Shown here: positions 52,359 to 62,176 of the stretch, piece after piece
How positions within the stretch are numbered: the stretch's first letter is position 1
Layout: the number at the start of each line of letters is the position of its first letter
Source: Neptunicella marina
GTDB taxonomy: Bacteria > Pseudomonadota > Gammaproteobacteria > Enterobacterales > Alteromonadaceae
Length of the DNA: 64,000 nt
Reading direction: 5' to 3'
Assembly (NCBI RefSeq): GCF_014270035.1
Contig: NZ_JACNEP010000002.1
Location: forward strand, 62,001-126,000
Translations under genes and position numbers: made by a program
The notes under the pieces: model-generated
Database searches by the model: none
The model's input: only the letters and a program-made list of their open reading frames with translations
Told to the model about the DNA's origin: nothing

Positions 52359-53324
52359 ATGAAACTTAACACATTGATTAGCGCAGTATGTCTGACGATT
52401 TTAAGTGGGTTATCAAGCCCGCTAATGGCGTTGGAAAGCGGATTACCCGCCTACAAAAAAGTGTCAGGTGTTTCCGGAAGTTTATCGTCTGTAGGTTCCG
52501 ATACACTGGCCAACTTAATGACGTTCTGGGCGGAAGAGTTCAAACGCACCTACCCTAACGTCAATTTTCAGATTCAGGCTGCAGGCTCGTCAACCGCTCC
52601 CCCAGCCTTAACCGAAGGCACCTCTAATTTTGGCCCGATGAGCCGCCCAATGAAGTCCAAGGAAATCGAAGCCTTTGAACGACATTTTGGCTACAAGCCC
52701 ACTGAAATCAGAGTCGCCATTGACGCTCTGGCAGTATTTGCGCATAAAGACAATCCCATTAAAGGATTAAACCTGCGTCAGGTTGATGCCATTTTTTCCT
52801 CTACCTTAAAATGCGGTTCAGACAAACCGATTGAACGCTGGGGAGAACTGGGGTTAACCGGTACCTGGGCAGATAAAGATGTTCAGCTGTTTGGCCGTAA
52901 TTCGGTATCTGGTACCTATGGCTATTTTAAAAGTCGCGCACTGTGCAAGGGAGATTTTAAAAATTCGGTTAATGAACAACCCGGCTCAGCTTCTGTGGTG
53001 CAATCAGTGTCAGCGTCATTAAATGCGCTTGGTTATTCAGGTATTGGTTATAAAACCTCTGGTGTAAAAGCGGTACCACTGGCCAAAAAAGGCAATGATT
53101 ATGTAGAAGCCACCACGGATAACGCCGTTGTAGGTAAGTATCCCCTGTCGCGCTTTTTGTATATTTACGTGAATAAACATCCCAATAAACCACTGGCGCC
53201 CAAAGAAGCAGAGTTTATGAAAATGATCCTGTCAGAAACCGGGCAAAAAATTGTCGAAAAAGATGGTTATGTACCATTGCCAACCCGAGTCGTTGCACTG
53301 GAACACAAAAAGCTGGGACTTTAA
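52359..53324 (+). CDS. pstS: Phosphate ABC transporter substrate-binding protein PstS
   Basis: This 321-residue protein has a signal peptide ([19 protein letters not shown]). The PstS core shows [22 protein letters not shown] and the Ser/Thr-rich phosphate-binding motif [43 protein letters not shown] is the second phosphate-binding loop. A GGAG site precedes the ATG. It is the high-affinity phosphate receptor for PstCAB. The transporter permeases are not next to it: an RpiB-like gene and two terminators come first. A terminator follows at 53341. Confidence 0.93.
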   Translation: MKLNTLISAVCLTILSGLSSPLMALESGLPAYKKVSGVSGSLSSVGSDTLANLMTFWAEEFKRTYPNVNFQIQAAGSSTAPPALTEGTSNFGPMSRPMKSKEIEAFERHFGYKPTEIRVAIDALAVFAHKDNPIKGLNLRQVDAIFSSTLKCGSDKPIERWGELGLTGTWADKDVQLFGRNSVSGTYGYFKSRALCKGDFKNSVNEQPGSASVVQSVSASLNALGYSGIGYKTSGVKAVPLAKKGNDYVEATTDNAVVGKYPLSRFLYIYVNKHPNKPLAPKEAEFMKMILSETGQKIVEKDGYVPLPTRVVALEHKKLGL

Positions 53325-53340
53325 AACACCATTCCATACC

Positions 53341-53364
53341 AGGGCTCAACAGTGAGCCCTTTTT
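53341..53364 (+). terminator. Terminator after pstS
   Basis: AGGGCTCA and TGAGCCCT pair around ACAG-like loop bases, followed by TTTT. Located 17 bases past the pstS stop. Confidence 0.85.
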
Positions 53365-53514
53365 ATTAGCTGACACATTATTCGCACGCCAGGCTTTCAG
53401 TCCCTTGCTTAAAAATATCCAAATAAGAATAAAAAAACAGATATCTGAGGCTGTTGCTGCCTGCCACCAGCCATTTTCGTATAATGCGTGTTTGGAATAT
53501 CCGGGAGTAAAACC

Positions 53515-54153
53515 ATGAAAATTGCATTGATGAATGAGTTTAGTCAGGCAGGCAAAAATGGCGCGGTATTAAACGAACTGCAAGCAGTGGCCGATGAACA
53601 GGGTCATAGTGTGTTTAATGTCGGTATGAATGACGACAATGATCATCGCCTGACTTACATCCATTTAGGCATAATTGCCAGCTTACTACTGAATACCAAA
53701 GCAGTAGATTTTGTTGTGGCGGGCTGCGGTACCGGTCAGGGTGCGTTAATGTCGTTAAACGCACATCCTGGCGTTGTATGTGGTTACTGCATTGATCCGG
53801 CCGATGCTTATTTATTTGCACAAATTAATAATGGCAACGCGCTATCCCTGCCCTTCGCAAAAGGTTATGGCTGGGGAGCCGAACTGAACATTCGTTATAT
53901 TTTTGAAAAAGCATTTACCGGTGTTACCGGGCAGGGATATCCCCCCGAGCGCAAAGCATCTCAGGTACAAAACGCCGGCATTTTAAATCAGGTAAAAACT
54001 GCACTGACTAAAGATGTATTAACCGGTCTAAAGGCGCTGGACCAGGAGTTGGTTAAAACCGCGGTTGGCGGAAAACGCTTTCAGGCCTGCATTCTGGAAA
54101 AGGGTGAAGAAGGTGATTTAAAAGACTATGTTCGCAGCATGATAAACGCCTGA
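53515..54153 (+). CDS. RpiB/LacA/LacB family sugar-phosphate isomerase-like protein
   Basis: I start at the ATG of MKIALMNEFS because GGGAG lies 8 bases upstream; the longer frame from 53488 adds nine residues without a site. The 212-residue protein carries the RpiB fold (SVFNVGMNDDNDHRLTYIHLGIIASLLLN) and the catalytic Cys-containing loop FVVAGCGTGQGALMSLN of that family. It ends with an added helical region of about 60 residues. Specificity (ribose or other sugar phosphate) is unknown. Position between pstS and pstC is unusual and may indicate a phosphate-starvation role. It is bounded by terminators on both sides. Confidence 0.8.
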   Translation: MKIALMNEFSQAGKNGAVLNELQAVADEQGHSVFNVGMNDDNDHRLTYIHLGIIASLLLNTKAVDFVVAGCGTGQGALMSLNAHPGVVCGYCIDPADAYLFAQINNGNALSLPFAKGYGWGAELNIRYIFEKAFTGVTGQGYPPERKASQVQNAGILNQVKTALTKDVLTGLKALDQELVKTAVGGKRFQACILEKGEEGDLKDYVRSMINA

Positions 54154-54171
54154 CCGATAGCATCGAAAACC

Positions 54172-54202
54172 GGCAGAAGCACCATCTTCTGCCATTTTTT
54201 TC
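54172..54202 (+). terminator. Terminator after the RpiB-like gene
   Basis: GGCAGAAG and CTTCTGCC pair around CACCAT and are followed by a TTTTTT-type run. It separates this gene from the pstC promoter. Confidence 0.88.
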
Positions 54203-54286
54203 TACCTTGTTTGTGTCAACGTTTCCCGTGTTAAATCCACTCTGAAGCTGCTTTCTCCGTACAACACCCGCGCTCAAATTTTCCTC

Positions 54287-54320
54287 TTGTCATAGACTTG
54301 TCATAAATAGTTCATATAAT
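54287..54320 (+). promoter_or_regulatory. Near-perfect Pho box and -10 before pstC
   Basis: TTGTCAT at 54287 and TTGTCAT at 54298 stand exactly 11 bases apart. Ten bases later TATAAT (54315-54320) is a perfect -10 hexamer. This matches the architecture of E. coli PhoB-dependent promoters. It drives pstCAB-phoU. Confidence 0.9.
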
Positions 54321-54360
54321 TGCGCGAGCGCAAAAGTTGAAGCAATGCAAAGGTTTACCG

Positions 54361-56601
54361 ATGTCATCCGAGTTGACGTTAAGCAGTAACAAGTCCAGAA
54401 AAATAAAAGACAAAATCGCCCGTTATGGCGTGACCTTGGGTGGATTACTGGTTTTAGCTGCATTGCTGTTAATCTTTTTCTATCTTCTTTATGTGGTAGC
54501 CCCCATTTTCCGCTCAGCAGAAATACACAATCAAACCAGTTTCAATATCCCTCATCAGGCACAAACACTGGCTATTGGAGTGGAAGAACAAGTCGAAATT
54601 GCTTATTTGTTTGACGATAGCAGTACTGCTCGCTTTTTCTATGTACAAACCGATAACACTAAAAACCAAACCGCCGGACAGGAAATAGCGTCGATTAAAC
54701 TGCTTGATGATCACAGGGTCAGCACATTTGCACAATCTATGGCAGCCAGAAAGCTGTACGCCTATGGATTTGAAAATGGCAGTGCCCTGGTAGTCAGCCC
54801 TAAATTCACTACTTCATTTCCCAATAACATTCGCCACATATCGGCCGACATTAACTATGTTACCGGTCAAACACCGGTTGAAATGGATACGCAAGGCCAT
54901 GCTTTAACGCAACTGGCAGTTGAAAAAAACATGGACAGCTTATATCTGGTTGCGGCCACAGATGATAACCGCTTACTGATAAACAGCCTCAGCAGCGAAG
55001 AAAACTTTATGACAGGTGAAATCGAATGGAGCAGCGATATCACCGAGATAGAAGCGATTCCGCACCCCATAAGCCAAATCCGTTTATCCAGTAATCTGGC
55101 ATATATGTTTGTGCTGTCTGGCAACCACCTGTTTATCTACAACATCCGTGATTTAACCGATATCAGCTTAATTCAGGACATGGATGTGAACGCAGACGAT
55201 GCCAGCGTCACCACCATGAGCCTGCTGTCGGGCGCCAGCTCTATCATGATAGGTAACGACAATGGCATCATTAGCCAGTGGTTTGAAATTCGCACAGAAG
55301 CAGGCCGGCAGTTTGTCAAGGCTCGCGAGTTTGATAATCAGCATAGCGTTAGTCAGATTGTGCCTGAGTTTTACCGCAAAAGCTTTTTTACCCTGAGCAA
55401 TGATGCCACTGTCGGCATTTATTTCACCACAAGTGATGCTGAGCTGTTTAATGACCGTATTCAGCAAGGCAGTATTGAACATATGAGTGTTGCACCGCGC
55501 TCCAATGCACTGCTGACACAAACTGACGATAGTTTCCATTTATTTAAAGTTGACAACGAACATCCAGAAGTCACCTGGAAAGCTCTATGGCAAAAAGTCT
55601 GGTATGAAGGTTATCCCGAGCCAGACTATGTATGGCAATCCACCTCAGCTGATGATGAATTTGAATCCAAATTCAGTCTGGTACCTATTTCTTTTGGTAC
55701 CATAAAAGCCGCTTTTTATGCGATGTTATTTGCCGTACCAATCGCTCTGGCGGCTGCCATCTACACTGCTTATTTTATGTCTCCGGGCATGCGTCAGACA
55801 GTTAAACCCACCATTGAAATAATGGAAGCCCTGCCGACGGTGATTCTGGGCTTTTTAGCGGGCTTATGGCTGGCTCCGGTGATCGAAAACAACCTGCCAG
55901 GCGTACTGATGTTTCTGCTGTTAACCCCTGTAGGCATAGTGACTGCGGCTTACGTCTGGACCTTTACCCCGGAAAAAATACGTTTGTCATTTCGCGATGG
56001 CTGGGATGCGGTATTACTGATTCCTGTGGTTTTAGTCTGTGCCTATATTTCGTTTGCACTTAGTCCTGAGCTGGAAATATGGTTCTTTGATGGGGATACA
56101 CGTGCTTTTTTAACCAATGAACTCGGCATTGGTTTTGACCAGCGCAACTCACTGGTTGTGGGCATAGCAATGGGCTTTGCCGTTATTCCAACCATTTTCT
56201 CCATTGCTGAAGATGCGATTTTCAGCGTGCCAAAACAGCTTTCCAATGGTTCACTGGCGTTGGGTGCCACCCCGTGGCAAACCCTGACCCGTGTGGTATT
56301 GCTAACGGCCAGTCCCGGTATTTTTTCTGCCGTGATGATGGGCCTGGGCCGTGCCGTTGGTGAAACCATGATTGTCTTGATGGCCACCGGTAATACACCG
56401 ATTATGGACTGGAACATATTTGAAGGCATGCGCACACTGTCGGCCAATATTGCAGTGGAAATGCCCGAATCTGAGGTAGGCAGCTCGCATTACCGCATTT
56501 TGTTTTTGGCAGCTTTTGTACTGTTTATCTTCACCTTTTTATTTAACACTGTGGCTGAATTTGTACGTCAGCGACTGCGTGAAAAATACAGCGATTTGTA
56601 G
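54361..56601 (+). CDS. pstC: Phosphate ABC transporter permease PstC, extended form
   Basis: This protein starts at the ATG at 54361 behind AAAGG and has 746 residues, more than twice the length of E. coli PstC. A first membrane helix (~25-50) is followed by a large periplasmic region (residues ~55-430) with beta-propeller-like repeats (DSLYLVAATDDNRLLINSLSS, MIGNDNGIISQW). The permease proper starts near residue 443 (FGTIKAAFYAMLFAVPIALAAAIY), with the EAA-like ALGATPWQTLTRVVLLTASPGIF block. Extended PstC of this kind is found in many marine gammaproteobacteria; the role of the insert is unknown. Confidence 0.93.
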   Translation: MSSELTLSSNKSRKIKDKIARYGVTLGGLLVLAALLLIFFYLLYVVAPIFRSAEIHNQTSFNIPHQAQTLAIGVEEQVEIAYLFDDSSTARFFYVQTDNTKNQTAGQEIASIKLLDDHRVSTFAQSMAARKLYAYGFENGSALVVSPKFTTSFPNNIRHISADINYVTGQTPVEMDTQGHALTQLAVEKNMDSLYLVAATDDNRLLINSLSSEENFMTGEIEWSSDITEIEAIPHPISQIRLSSNLAYMFVLSGNHLFIYNIRDLTDISLIQDMDVNADDASVTTMSLLSGASSIMIGNDNGIISQWFEIRTEAGRQFVKAREFDNQHSVSQIVPEFYRKSFFTLSNDATVGIYFTTSDAELFNDRIQQGSIEHMSVAPRSNALLTQTDDSFHLFKVDNEHPEVTWKALWQKVWYEGYPEPDYVWQSTSADDEFESKFSLVPISFGTIKAAFYAMLFAVPIALAAAIYTAYFMSPGMRQTVKPTIEIMEALPTVILGFLAGLWLAPVIENNLPGVLMFLLLTPVGIVTAAYVWTFTPEKIRLSFRDGWDAVLLIPVVLVCAYISFALSPELEIWFFDGDTRAFLTNELGIGFDQRNSLVVGIAMGFAVIPTIFSIAEDAIFSVPKQLSNGSLALGATPWQTLTRVVLLTASPGIFSAVMMGLGRAVGETMIVLMATGNTPIMDWNIFEGMRTLSANIAVEMPESEVGSSHYRILFLAAFVLFIFTFLFNTVAEFVRQRLREKYSDL

Positions 56602-56613
56602 GATAACGGCAAT

Positions 56614-58263
56614 ATGAATAACTGGTTTAAATCAGGTTCTCCCTGGATATGGATGACAGCAGGTGCGGTCAGCATCAGCTTAATTGCCGTGCTGGGGTTA
56701 TTGCTGATGATTGCCTGGCGTGGTCTTGTGTATTTCTGGCCATCCAGCATTTACCAATTTGACGTTTTGCAGGCCAATGGTGAAAGTCAGACCCTGATTG
56801 GCGAAATTTATGATACTGAATCGATACCGGCCAGACGTCTGAGTGATCAGGGCATCGATTTACGCGGCCACAAAGGCGAATTTATCAGCCGTGAACTGAT
56901 CAAAACAGGCAACCGCGAATACGTTGATCTGGATTTTCGCTGGGTACTGGAATCAGATATCGTGTCGCGCAGTCAGCCCGCTGGCCTCGCCATGTTTGAG
57001 CGTAGTAAAAATGGTAATTTTTACGGTTATATCACCGAAGTATTGCAGCAAGGCGAGCCTGTTAGCGGCGACAAGACCGAACAACTGCATCAGTTAATTG
57101 AGCGTGCCAATGACCTTAATGAACAGGCCATAGATTTACAAAATGATGAAATTGGCAGTATCAACTATCAACTGGAACAACTGCGCTTAAAACGCCGTTC
57201 ACTGGAAATAAACGACAAGTTAACTGACGCTGCCATTGCTAGTCTTGATGCACAAAAAGAACAGCTACAAGCGCAGTATCAGATACTGGAAAAAGCGTTA
57301 TTTGCGATCCGGGATAAAACCGAACGTGACGCTGTGGTTGTAACTGATATGCGTGGCGAGAAAATCACCCTGCCGCTTAATCAGGTGCTGGATGTTACGC
57401 AACCTAACGATATGAATATTGCCGAAAAAATCTGGCACTTCCTGCGTCAAATCGGCAAATTTGTATCGCAGGACCCACGTGAAGCCAATACTGAAGGTGG
57501 GGTGTTCCCGGCCATTTTTGGCACGGTATTTATGGTTATGCTGATGGCAGTGATCGTTACACCGTTTGGGGTCATCGCAGCAATTTATCTGCATGAGTAC
57601 GCTCAGAAAGGGCCTGTGACTAAAATGCTGCGTATTGCAGTCATTAATTTAGCCGGTGTGCCATCAATTGTTTATGGCGTGTTTGGCCTTGGCTTTTTTG
57701 TCTATATTCTCGGTGGTTCAATTGATGAACTGTTTTATCCGGAAGCACTACCTGGCCCCACTTTTGGGACACCGGGGGTATTGTGGTCAGCCATTACTCT
57801 GGCGATTTTAACCTTACCCGTGGTGATTGTATCCACAGAGGAAGGATTATCGCGGATCCCCATGTCATTGCGTCAGGGCAGTTTAGCTCTGGGTGCAACC
57901 AAAGCTGAGACCCTGTGGCGCATTGTGATCCCTATGGCCAGCCCGGCAATTATGACAGGGCTAATTTTAGCCGTCGCACGTGCGGCCGGTGAAGTCGCCC
58001 CGCTGATGTTAGTGGGTGTGGTAAAATCTGCCCCCATGTTACCACTGGATGGTAATTTTCCATTTTTCCATCTGGACAGGAAATTTATGCATTTAGGCTT
58101 TCACATTTATGATGTGGGCTTCCAGAGCCCTAATGTCGAAGCCGCACGCCCGCTGGTTTTCGCCACTGCTTTTCTGCTGGTGGCGGTCATTGTCGGGTTA
58201 AATATTACCGCGATCGGTATCCGCAATCATTTGCGCGAAAAATTCCGTTCGTTAGAAAATTAA
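56614..58263 (+). CDS. pstA: Phosphate ABC transporter permease PstA, extended form
   Basis: This 549-residue permease is about twice the length of E. coli PstA. After a first membrane helix ([24 protein letters not shown]) comes a periplasmic region to about residue 285. That region includes a coiled coil ([34 protein letters not shown], ~165-235). The permease domain follows from ~300 ([33 protein letters not shown]), with the EAA-type [25 protein letters not shown] motif. It is 12 bases after pstC. Both permeases carrying an insertion suggests that these domains cooperate on the periplasmic side. Confidence 0.94.
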   Translation: MNNWFKSGSPWIWMTAGAVSISLIAVLGLLLMIAWRGLVYFWPSSIYQFDVLQANGESQTLIGEIYDTESIPARRLSDQGIDLRGHKGEFISRELIKTGNREYVDLDFRWVLESDIVSRSQPAGLAMFERSKNGNFYGYITEVLQQGEPVSGDKTEQLHQLIERANDLNEQAIDLQNDEIGSINYQLEQLRLKRRSLEINDKLTDAAIASLDAQKEQLQAQYQILEKALFAIRDKTERDAVVVTDMRGEKITLPLNQVLDVTQPNDMNIAEKIWHFLRQIGKFVSQDPREANTEGGVFPAIFGTVFMVMLMAVIVTPFGVIAAIYLHEYAQKGPVTKMLRIAVINLAGVPSIVYGVFGLGFFVYILGGSIDELFYPEALPGPTFGTPGVLWSAITLAILTLPVVIVSTEEGLSRIPMSLRQGSLALGATKAETLWRIVIPMASPAIMTGLILAVARAAGEVAPLMLVGVVKSAPMLPLDGNFPFFHLDRKFMHLGFHIYDVGFQSPNVEAARPLVFATAFLLVAVIVGLNITAIGIRNHLREKFRSLEN

Positions 58264-58279
58264 TAATTTGAGTACGACT

Positions 58280-59098
58280 ATGATTTCTATTGAAACACAG
58301 CTTCGGGATGTTCAGCGCGTCGATCTGGCCAATTTGCCAGAGGAAGACACCGAGCTGAGTATTAATCAACTCAATCTGTATTACGCTGATAAACAGGCTC
58401 TGTTTGATATCACCATGCGCATCCCGAAAAATCAGGTCACCGCATTTATCGGCCCCAGTGGTTGTGGTAAGTCCACTCTGCTGCGCTGTATTAACCGCAT
58501 GAATGATCTGGTTGATGATTGCCGTATCGATGGCGAAGTCCTGCTCAAACAAAAAAATATTTACGCCAAATCGGTCGATGTCGCCGCACTGCGTCGTAAT
58601 ATAGGCATGGTTTTCCAGCGTCCGAACCCTTTCCCTAAGTCTATTTATGAAAACGTGATTTATGGTTTGCGCCTGCAAGGCATCAAAGATAAACGCGTTT
58701 TGGATGAGGCGGCTGAAAAAGCATTACGTGCTGCTGCGTTGTGGAAAGAAGTAAAAGATCGACTCAATGATAGTGCCTTTGGTCTGTCTGGTGGTCAGCA
58801 GCAACGTTTGGTGATTGCCCGTGCCATCGCTATCGAACCTCAGGTTCTGTTACTGGATGAACCCACATCAGCACTGGATCCTATTTCAACACTAACCGTT
58901 GAAGAGCTGATCACCTCACTAAAAGAACAGTACACTGTGGTTATCGTTACCCATAACATGCAACAAGCCGCGCGGGTCTCAGACCAGACAGCCTTTATGT
59001 ACATGGGTGAACTCATTGAATATTCAGATACCAACTCACTGTTTACCACACCGTCGAAAAAACAAACTGAAGACTATATTACCGGCCGCTATGGATAA
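58280..59098 (+). CDS. pstB: Phosphate ABC transporter ATPase PstB
   Basis: This 272-residue ATPase has Walker A ([20 protein letters not shown]), the Q-loop ([18 protein letters not shown]), the signature [14 protein letters not shown] and Walker [14 protein letters not shown]. The switch histidine is in [16 protein letters not shown] use the ATG at 58280; a TTG four codons earlier is also in frame and neither has a clear ribosome-binding site. It follows pstA by a few bases. Confidence 0.96.
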   Translation: MISIETQLRDVQRVDLANLPEEDTELSINQLNLYYADKQALFDITMRIPKNQVTAFIGPSGCGKSTLLRCINRMNDLVDDCRIDGEVLLKQKNIYAKSVDVAALRRNIGMVFQRPNPFPKSIYENVIYGLRLQGIKDKRVLDEAAEKALRAAALWKEVKDRLNDSAFGLSGGQQQRLVIARAIAIEPQVLLLDEPTSALDPISTLTVEELITSLKEQYTVVIVTHNMQQAARVSDQTAFMYMGELIEYSDTNSLFTTPSKKQTEDYITGRYG

Positions 59099-59158
59099 TA
59101 AGCAGCTTCAAGGTAAAATATAAAGTAAACCAACAGGTTAATTATCAGGATCCCGTCA

Positions 59159-59875
59159 ATGGAAAGCATGAATTTAAACAAGCACATATCTGGTCAGTTT
59201 AATGAAGAACTGGAGAACTTGCGCAATCATGTGATGAAGATGGGTGGCATGGTTGAACAACAGCTCACCAATGCACTGAATGCGGTGGAAAATACCGATG
59301 AGGAATTGGCCCAGGAAGTTCTGACCAGCGACTTTAAAATTAATCTGCTGGAAGTATCGATTGACGAAGAGTGCACTAAAATTATTGCCAAACGTCAGCC
59401 TGCGGCCAGTGATTTGCGTCTTATTCTGGCAATAGCCAAAGCCATCAGTGATCTGGAACGAATCGGAGATGAAGCCGGACGCATTGCCAAGGTGGCATTA
59501 AAAAGCTTCAGTGGTGCGCAGCAGGAATTTTTACTGAGTCTGGATAATATGGGGCGTCAGGTCTTAAAAATGCTGCACGATACCTTAGATGCCTTCGCGC
59601 GTATGGATGTGGATGCCGCATTTGAAATTCACAAAGATGATCAGAAAGTGGATCGTGAGTACGAAGCACTTACCCGCCAGCTCATGACCTATATGATGGA
59701 AGATCCCCGCTCTATTCCCAAAATTATGGATGTATTGTGGTCGGCGCGTTCTTTAGAACGTATTGGCGATCGCTGTCAGAATATCTGCGAATATGTGATT
59801 TATTTTGTGAAAGGTAAGGATGTTCGCCATATTACCCGCGAGCAAATTGAAAAAGATATTCTGGGCAACCGCTGA
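59159..59875 (+). CDS. phoU: Phosphate signalling protein PhoU
   Basis: This 238-residue all-helical protein has two PhoU repeats (residues ~8-110 and ~115-220). The metal-binding signature is KAISDLERIGDEAGRIAKV in the first and ARSLERIGDRCQNICEYVIYFVKG in the second. It couples PstSCAB to PhoR, repressing the Pho regulon when phosphate is plentiful. AGGA stands 8 bases before the ATG. It is the last gene of the operon and is followed by a terminator. Confidence 0.96.
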   Translation: MESMNLNKHISGQFNEELENLRNHVMKMGGMVEQQLTNALNAVENTDEELAQEVLTSDFKINLLEVSIDEECTKIIAKRQPAASDLRLILAIAKAISDLERIGDEAGRIAKVALKSFSGAQQEFLLSLDNMGRQVLKMLHDTLDAFARMDVDAAFEIHKDDQKVDREYEALTRQLMTYMMEDPRSIPKIMDVLWSARSLERIGDRCQNICEYVIYFVKGKDVRHITREQIEKDILGNR

Positions 59876-59896
59876 GTTTTCAATTTAAAAAATAAC

Positions 59897-59922
59897 AAAA
59901 AGCCGCGTAAATGCGGCTTTTT
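59897..59922. terminator. Bidirectional terminator after phoU
   Basis: AAAAAGCCGC and GCGGCTTTTT pair around GTAAAT. A and T tracts flank both sides, ending phoU and the convergent hydrolase gene. Confidence 0.92.
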
Positions 59923-59929
59923 AATGTGA

Positions 59930-60667
59930 TTAATGCAGATTGTTATGAAATAACTCCACTGCCATTTGATAGCATCGTAAGGCCAGCGCTGCATCGTATC
60001 TGTCACCTTCGTCACGCATAAAGGCGTGTACTGCATTCACTTCATGCCAGCTAAAGTTAACTTGCTGTTTTTCCAGCCCGGCTCTCACTAACGTTCGGCC
60101 TTCAGCTGGCACATGTGGATCCTGTTTTCCAAACACCATTACTAACTCGCCCTTTATATCACCACAACGCGATAAGGAATCATTGCCACCTTCACAGGGC
60201 AGTGTATTGGAGTGAATATCGGTCGCGTATAAACAAAATGCCGCTTTGATTGCCGGATTCAGTGCCGCCCTAAAGGCAAGATGACCGCCAATACATACGC
60301 CCATTGCCCCCACTTCACCATTACAATAACCTTGCTGTTGCACAAAGTTGATCATGGCCTGGGTATCTGAATCGTGTTGCTCCAGTGGTTTGGCGAATTT
60401 ATCCGCATTACCTTTATCCTTGCCCTCATCATCGTAAGCCAGCACTGTACCGTACGGATTTAACTCGTGAAACACTTCAGGCAACAACACCACAAAACCA
60501 TGTCCTGCAAGAATTTGCGCACTACGTACAATGGGGGCAGTTAATTGAAATATTTCTGAATAAAAAATAATGGTGGGAAATTTGCCTTCTTGTTGAGGGC
60601 GTACAATTTGAGTACGCATTAAACCGCTTGGGGTGTCAATATCGCTAATCTGTGACTGAATTAACAT
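59930..60667 (-). CDS. Dienelactone hydrolase family protein
   Basis: From the ATG at 60667 (AGGAGA upstream) the protein has 245 residues. The dienelactone hydrolase fold is shown by the cysteine nucleophile in GVCIGGHLAFRAAL, Asp in FGKQDPHVPAEGR and His in VNAVHAFMRDEG, plus the N-terminal PSGLMRTQIVRPQQEGKFPTIIFYSE. Substrate specificity is unknown. It is monocistronic, convergent with phoU. Confidence 0.92.
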   Translation of the reverse strand: MLIQSQISDIDTPSGLMRTQIVRPQQEGKFPTIIFYSEIFQLTAPIVRSAQILAGHGFVVLLPEVFHELNPYGTVLAYDDEGKDKGNADKFAKPLEQHDSDTQAMINFVQQQGYCNGEVGAMGVCIGGHLAFRAALNPAIKAAFCLYATDIHSNTLPCEGGNDSLSRCGDIKGELVMVFGKQDPHVPAEGRTLVRAGLEKQQVNFSWHEVNAVHAFMRDEGDRYDAALALRCYQMAVELFHNNLH

Positions 60668-60872
60668 GCCTGTCTCCTGTGTGAAATCTGTGACCAACAG
60701 CGCATTATCCTTAGCCGGCTAAAATAAGCAATTGGCTAATGTCAACGCATTCAGTAGAATGCCTCTGATTAACAAACGGTTAACCTGCATAAAAATAACA
60801 ACAGTTAAGCGGGAAATAGCTAAAAAAACCTCTCTATCTGTTCAAAAAGACAACCGCCGAGGAATCGATAAC

Positions 60873-62150
60873 GTGCCTGATAAGACACATGCGGACGCCA
60901 TACAGTCACAGTTATTGCAACTACACGCCACATTAGATCATGTTGGGGCCTACGTTTTTACCAAAGACATACAGGGGCGCTATACCTACGCCAACCAAAA
61001 GGTATGTGAACTATTTGGTGTTCCCCTTGAGCAGATTCTGGGTAAAAAAGACGATGAGTTTTTTGATCTGGAAAAATATAACCAGCTGGCCATTCATGAT
61101 CAAAAAGTTCTGCAACAGGGGAAGAAAATTGAAGGGGAAGAAGTTAACCGGGTGGGTAAATCCGACGAGTTAATGACCTTCTGGACAGTGAAATCCCCTC
61201 TTTATGATCAACAGGGCAATATTATTGGCCTAAGTGGTATTTCTACGGATATCACTGAGCGACGTAAGATGGAACAGGCATTGCGTGACCAACAAGTGTT
61301 ACTTAATACTGTACTGGATAATTCCGATTCATACATTTACATGAAAGATAAGGATTGTCGTTTTCTATACGCCAATTCCAATGTATGTCAGTTATTTGCA
61401 CTTCCTGTGGACGAAATCATCGGTAAACAAGGCAGCGACATTTTACCTAAAGAAGTCGCGGAAAACTTTGACGTACTCGACAGACAAGTGGTGCAAAGCG
61501 GCGAAAAAATGTATGGCGAGGAAAACTTCTTTGATGAAGATGGCCATGTACGCCACTACTGGTCAGTAAAAATCCCCTTGTTTAAACATAACGAAGTTTA
61601 TGCCTTTGTTGGAATATCAACCGATATAACCGACATTGTAAAAATGAAAGAGGACTTTAAAGTCATGGCCAATACCGACTCTTTAACCGGTATTTGTAGC
61701 CGTCGCTATTTGATTGATTGTGCCAAACGTGAAATTAAACGGGTACAACGCAATAAAAAGCCACTTGCGGTAATCATTTTTGATATTGACCACTTTAAAA
61801 CCATAAATGATACCTGTGGTCACGGTTCAGGTGATAAGACCATTAAAGACATCGTTAATGTATGTAAGGCTGAATTGCGTGAAATCGATATTTTTGGCCG
61901 TCTGGGTGGGGATGAGTTTGTGGTTATCACACCTGAAACCGCCATTGAAGATGCTATCGGTATTGCAGAGCGCTTACGTAATGCAGTGCATTCGGTCAAA
62001 GCCGCATCAGATAAGATCAACATTAGTTGCAGTTTTGGTGTGGCAGACTGGAAAGGTGAAGAATTCTTCGACGAATGGTTGTTCCGCGCAGATGCTGCAT
62101 TATATAACGCCAAGCAAAGTGGCCGGAACTGTGTAAAATTTCAGGAATAA
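60873..62150 (+). CDS. PAS-PAS-GGDEF diguanylate cyclase
   Basis: I place the start at GTG 60873 because GAGGAA lies 8 bases upstream; the longer frame from 60732 lacks a site and family similarity. The product has 425 residues: PAS 1 (~15-130: VGAYVFTKDIQGRYTYANQKVCELFG), PAS 2 (~145-255: SDSYIYMKDKDCRFLYANSNVCQLF) and a GGDEF domain (~265-425) with an intact active site RLGGDEFVVI. The I-site RxxD is not clear by eye. It should make cyclic di-GMP from GTP in response to a small signal sensed by the PAS domains. No transmembrane segment is seen. Confidence 0.9.
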   Translation: MPDKTHADAIQSQLLQLHATLDHVGAYVFTKDIQGRYTYANQKVCELFGVPLEQILGKKDDEFFDLEKYNQLAIHDQKVLQQGKKIEGEEVNRVGKSDELMTFWTVKSPLYDQQGNIIGLSGISTDITERRKMEQALRDQQVLLNTVLDNSDSYIYMKDKDCRFLYANSNVCQLFALPVDEIIGKQGSDILPKEVAENFDVLDRQVVQSGEKMYGEENFFDEDGHVRHYWSVKIPLFKHNEVYAFVGISTDITDIVKMKEDFKVMANTDSLTGICSRRYLIDCAKREIKRVQRNKKPLAVIIFDIDHFKTINDTCGHGSGDKTIKDIVNVCKAELREIDIFGRLGGDEFVVITPETAIEDAIGIAERLRNAVHSVKAASDKINISCSFGVADWKGEEFFDEWLFRADAALYNAKQSGRNCVKFQE

Positions 62151-62176
62151 TAGCCAAGTAAGGAAGCAACTTTGCA

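Noticed and set aside
55168-55539. 123-residue open frame antisense to pstC
   Set aside because: It overlaps the well-supported PstC periplasmic region and has no family similarity or promoter.
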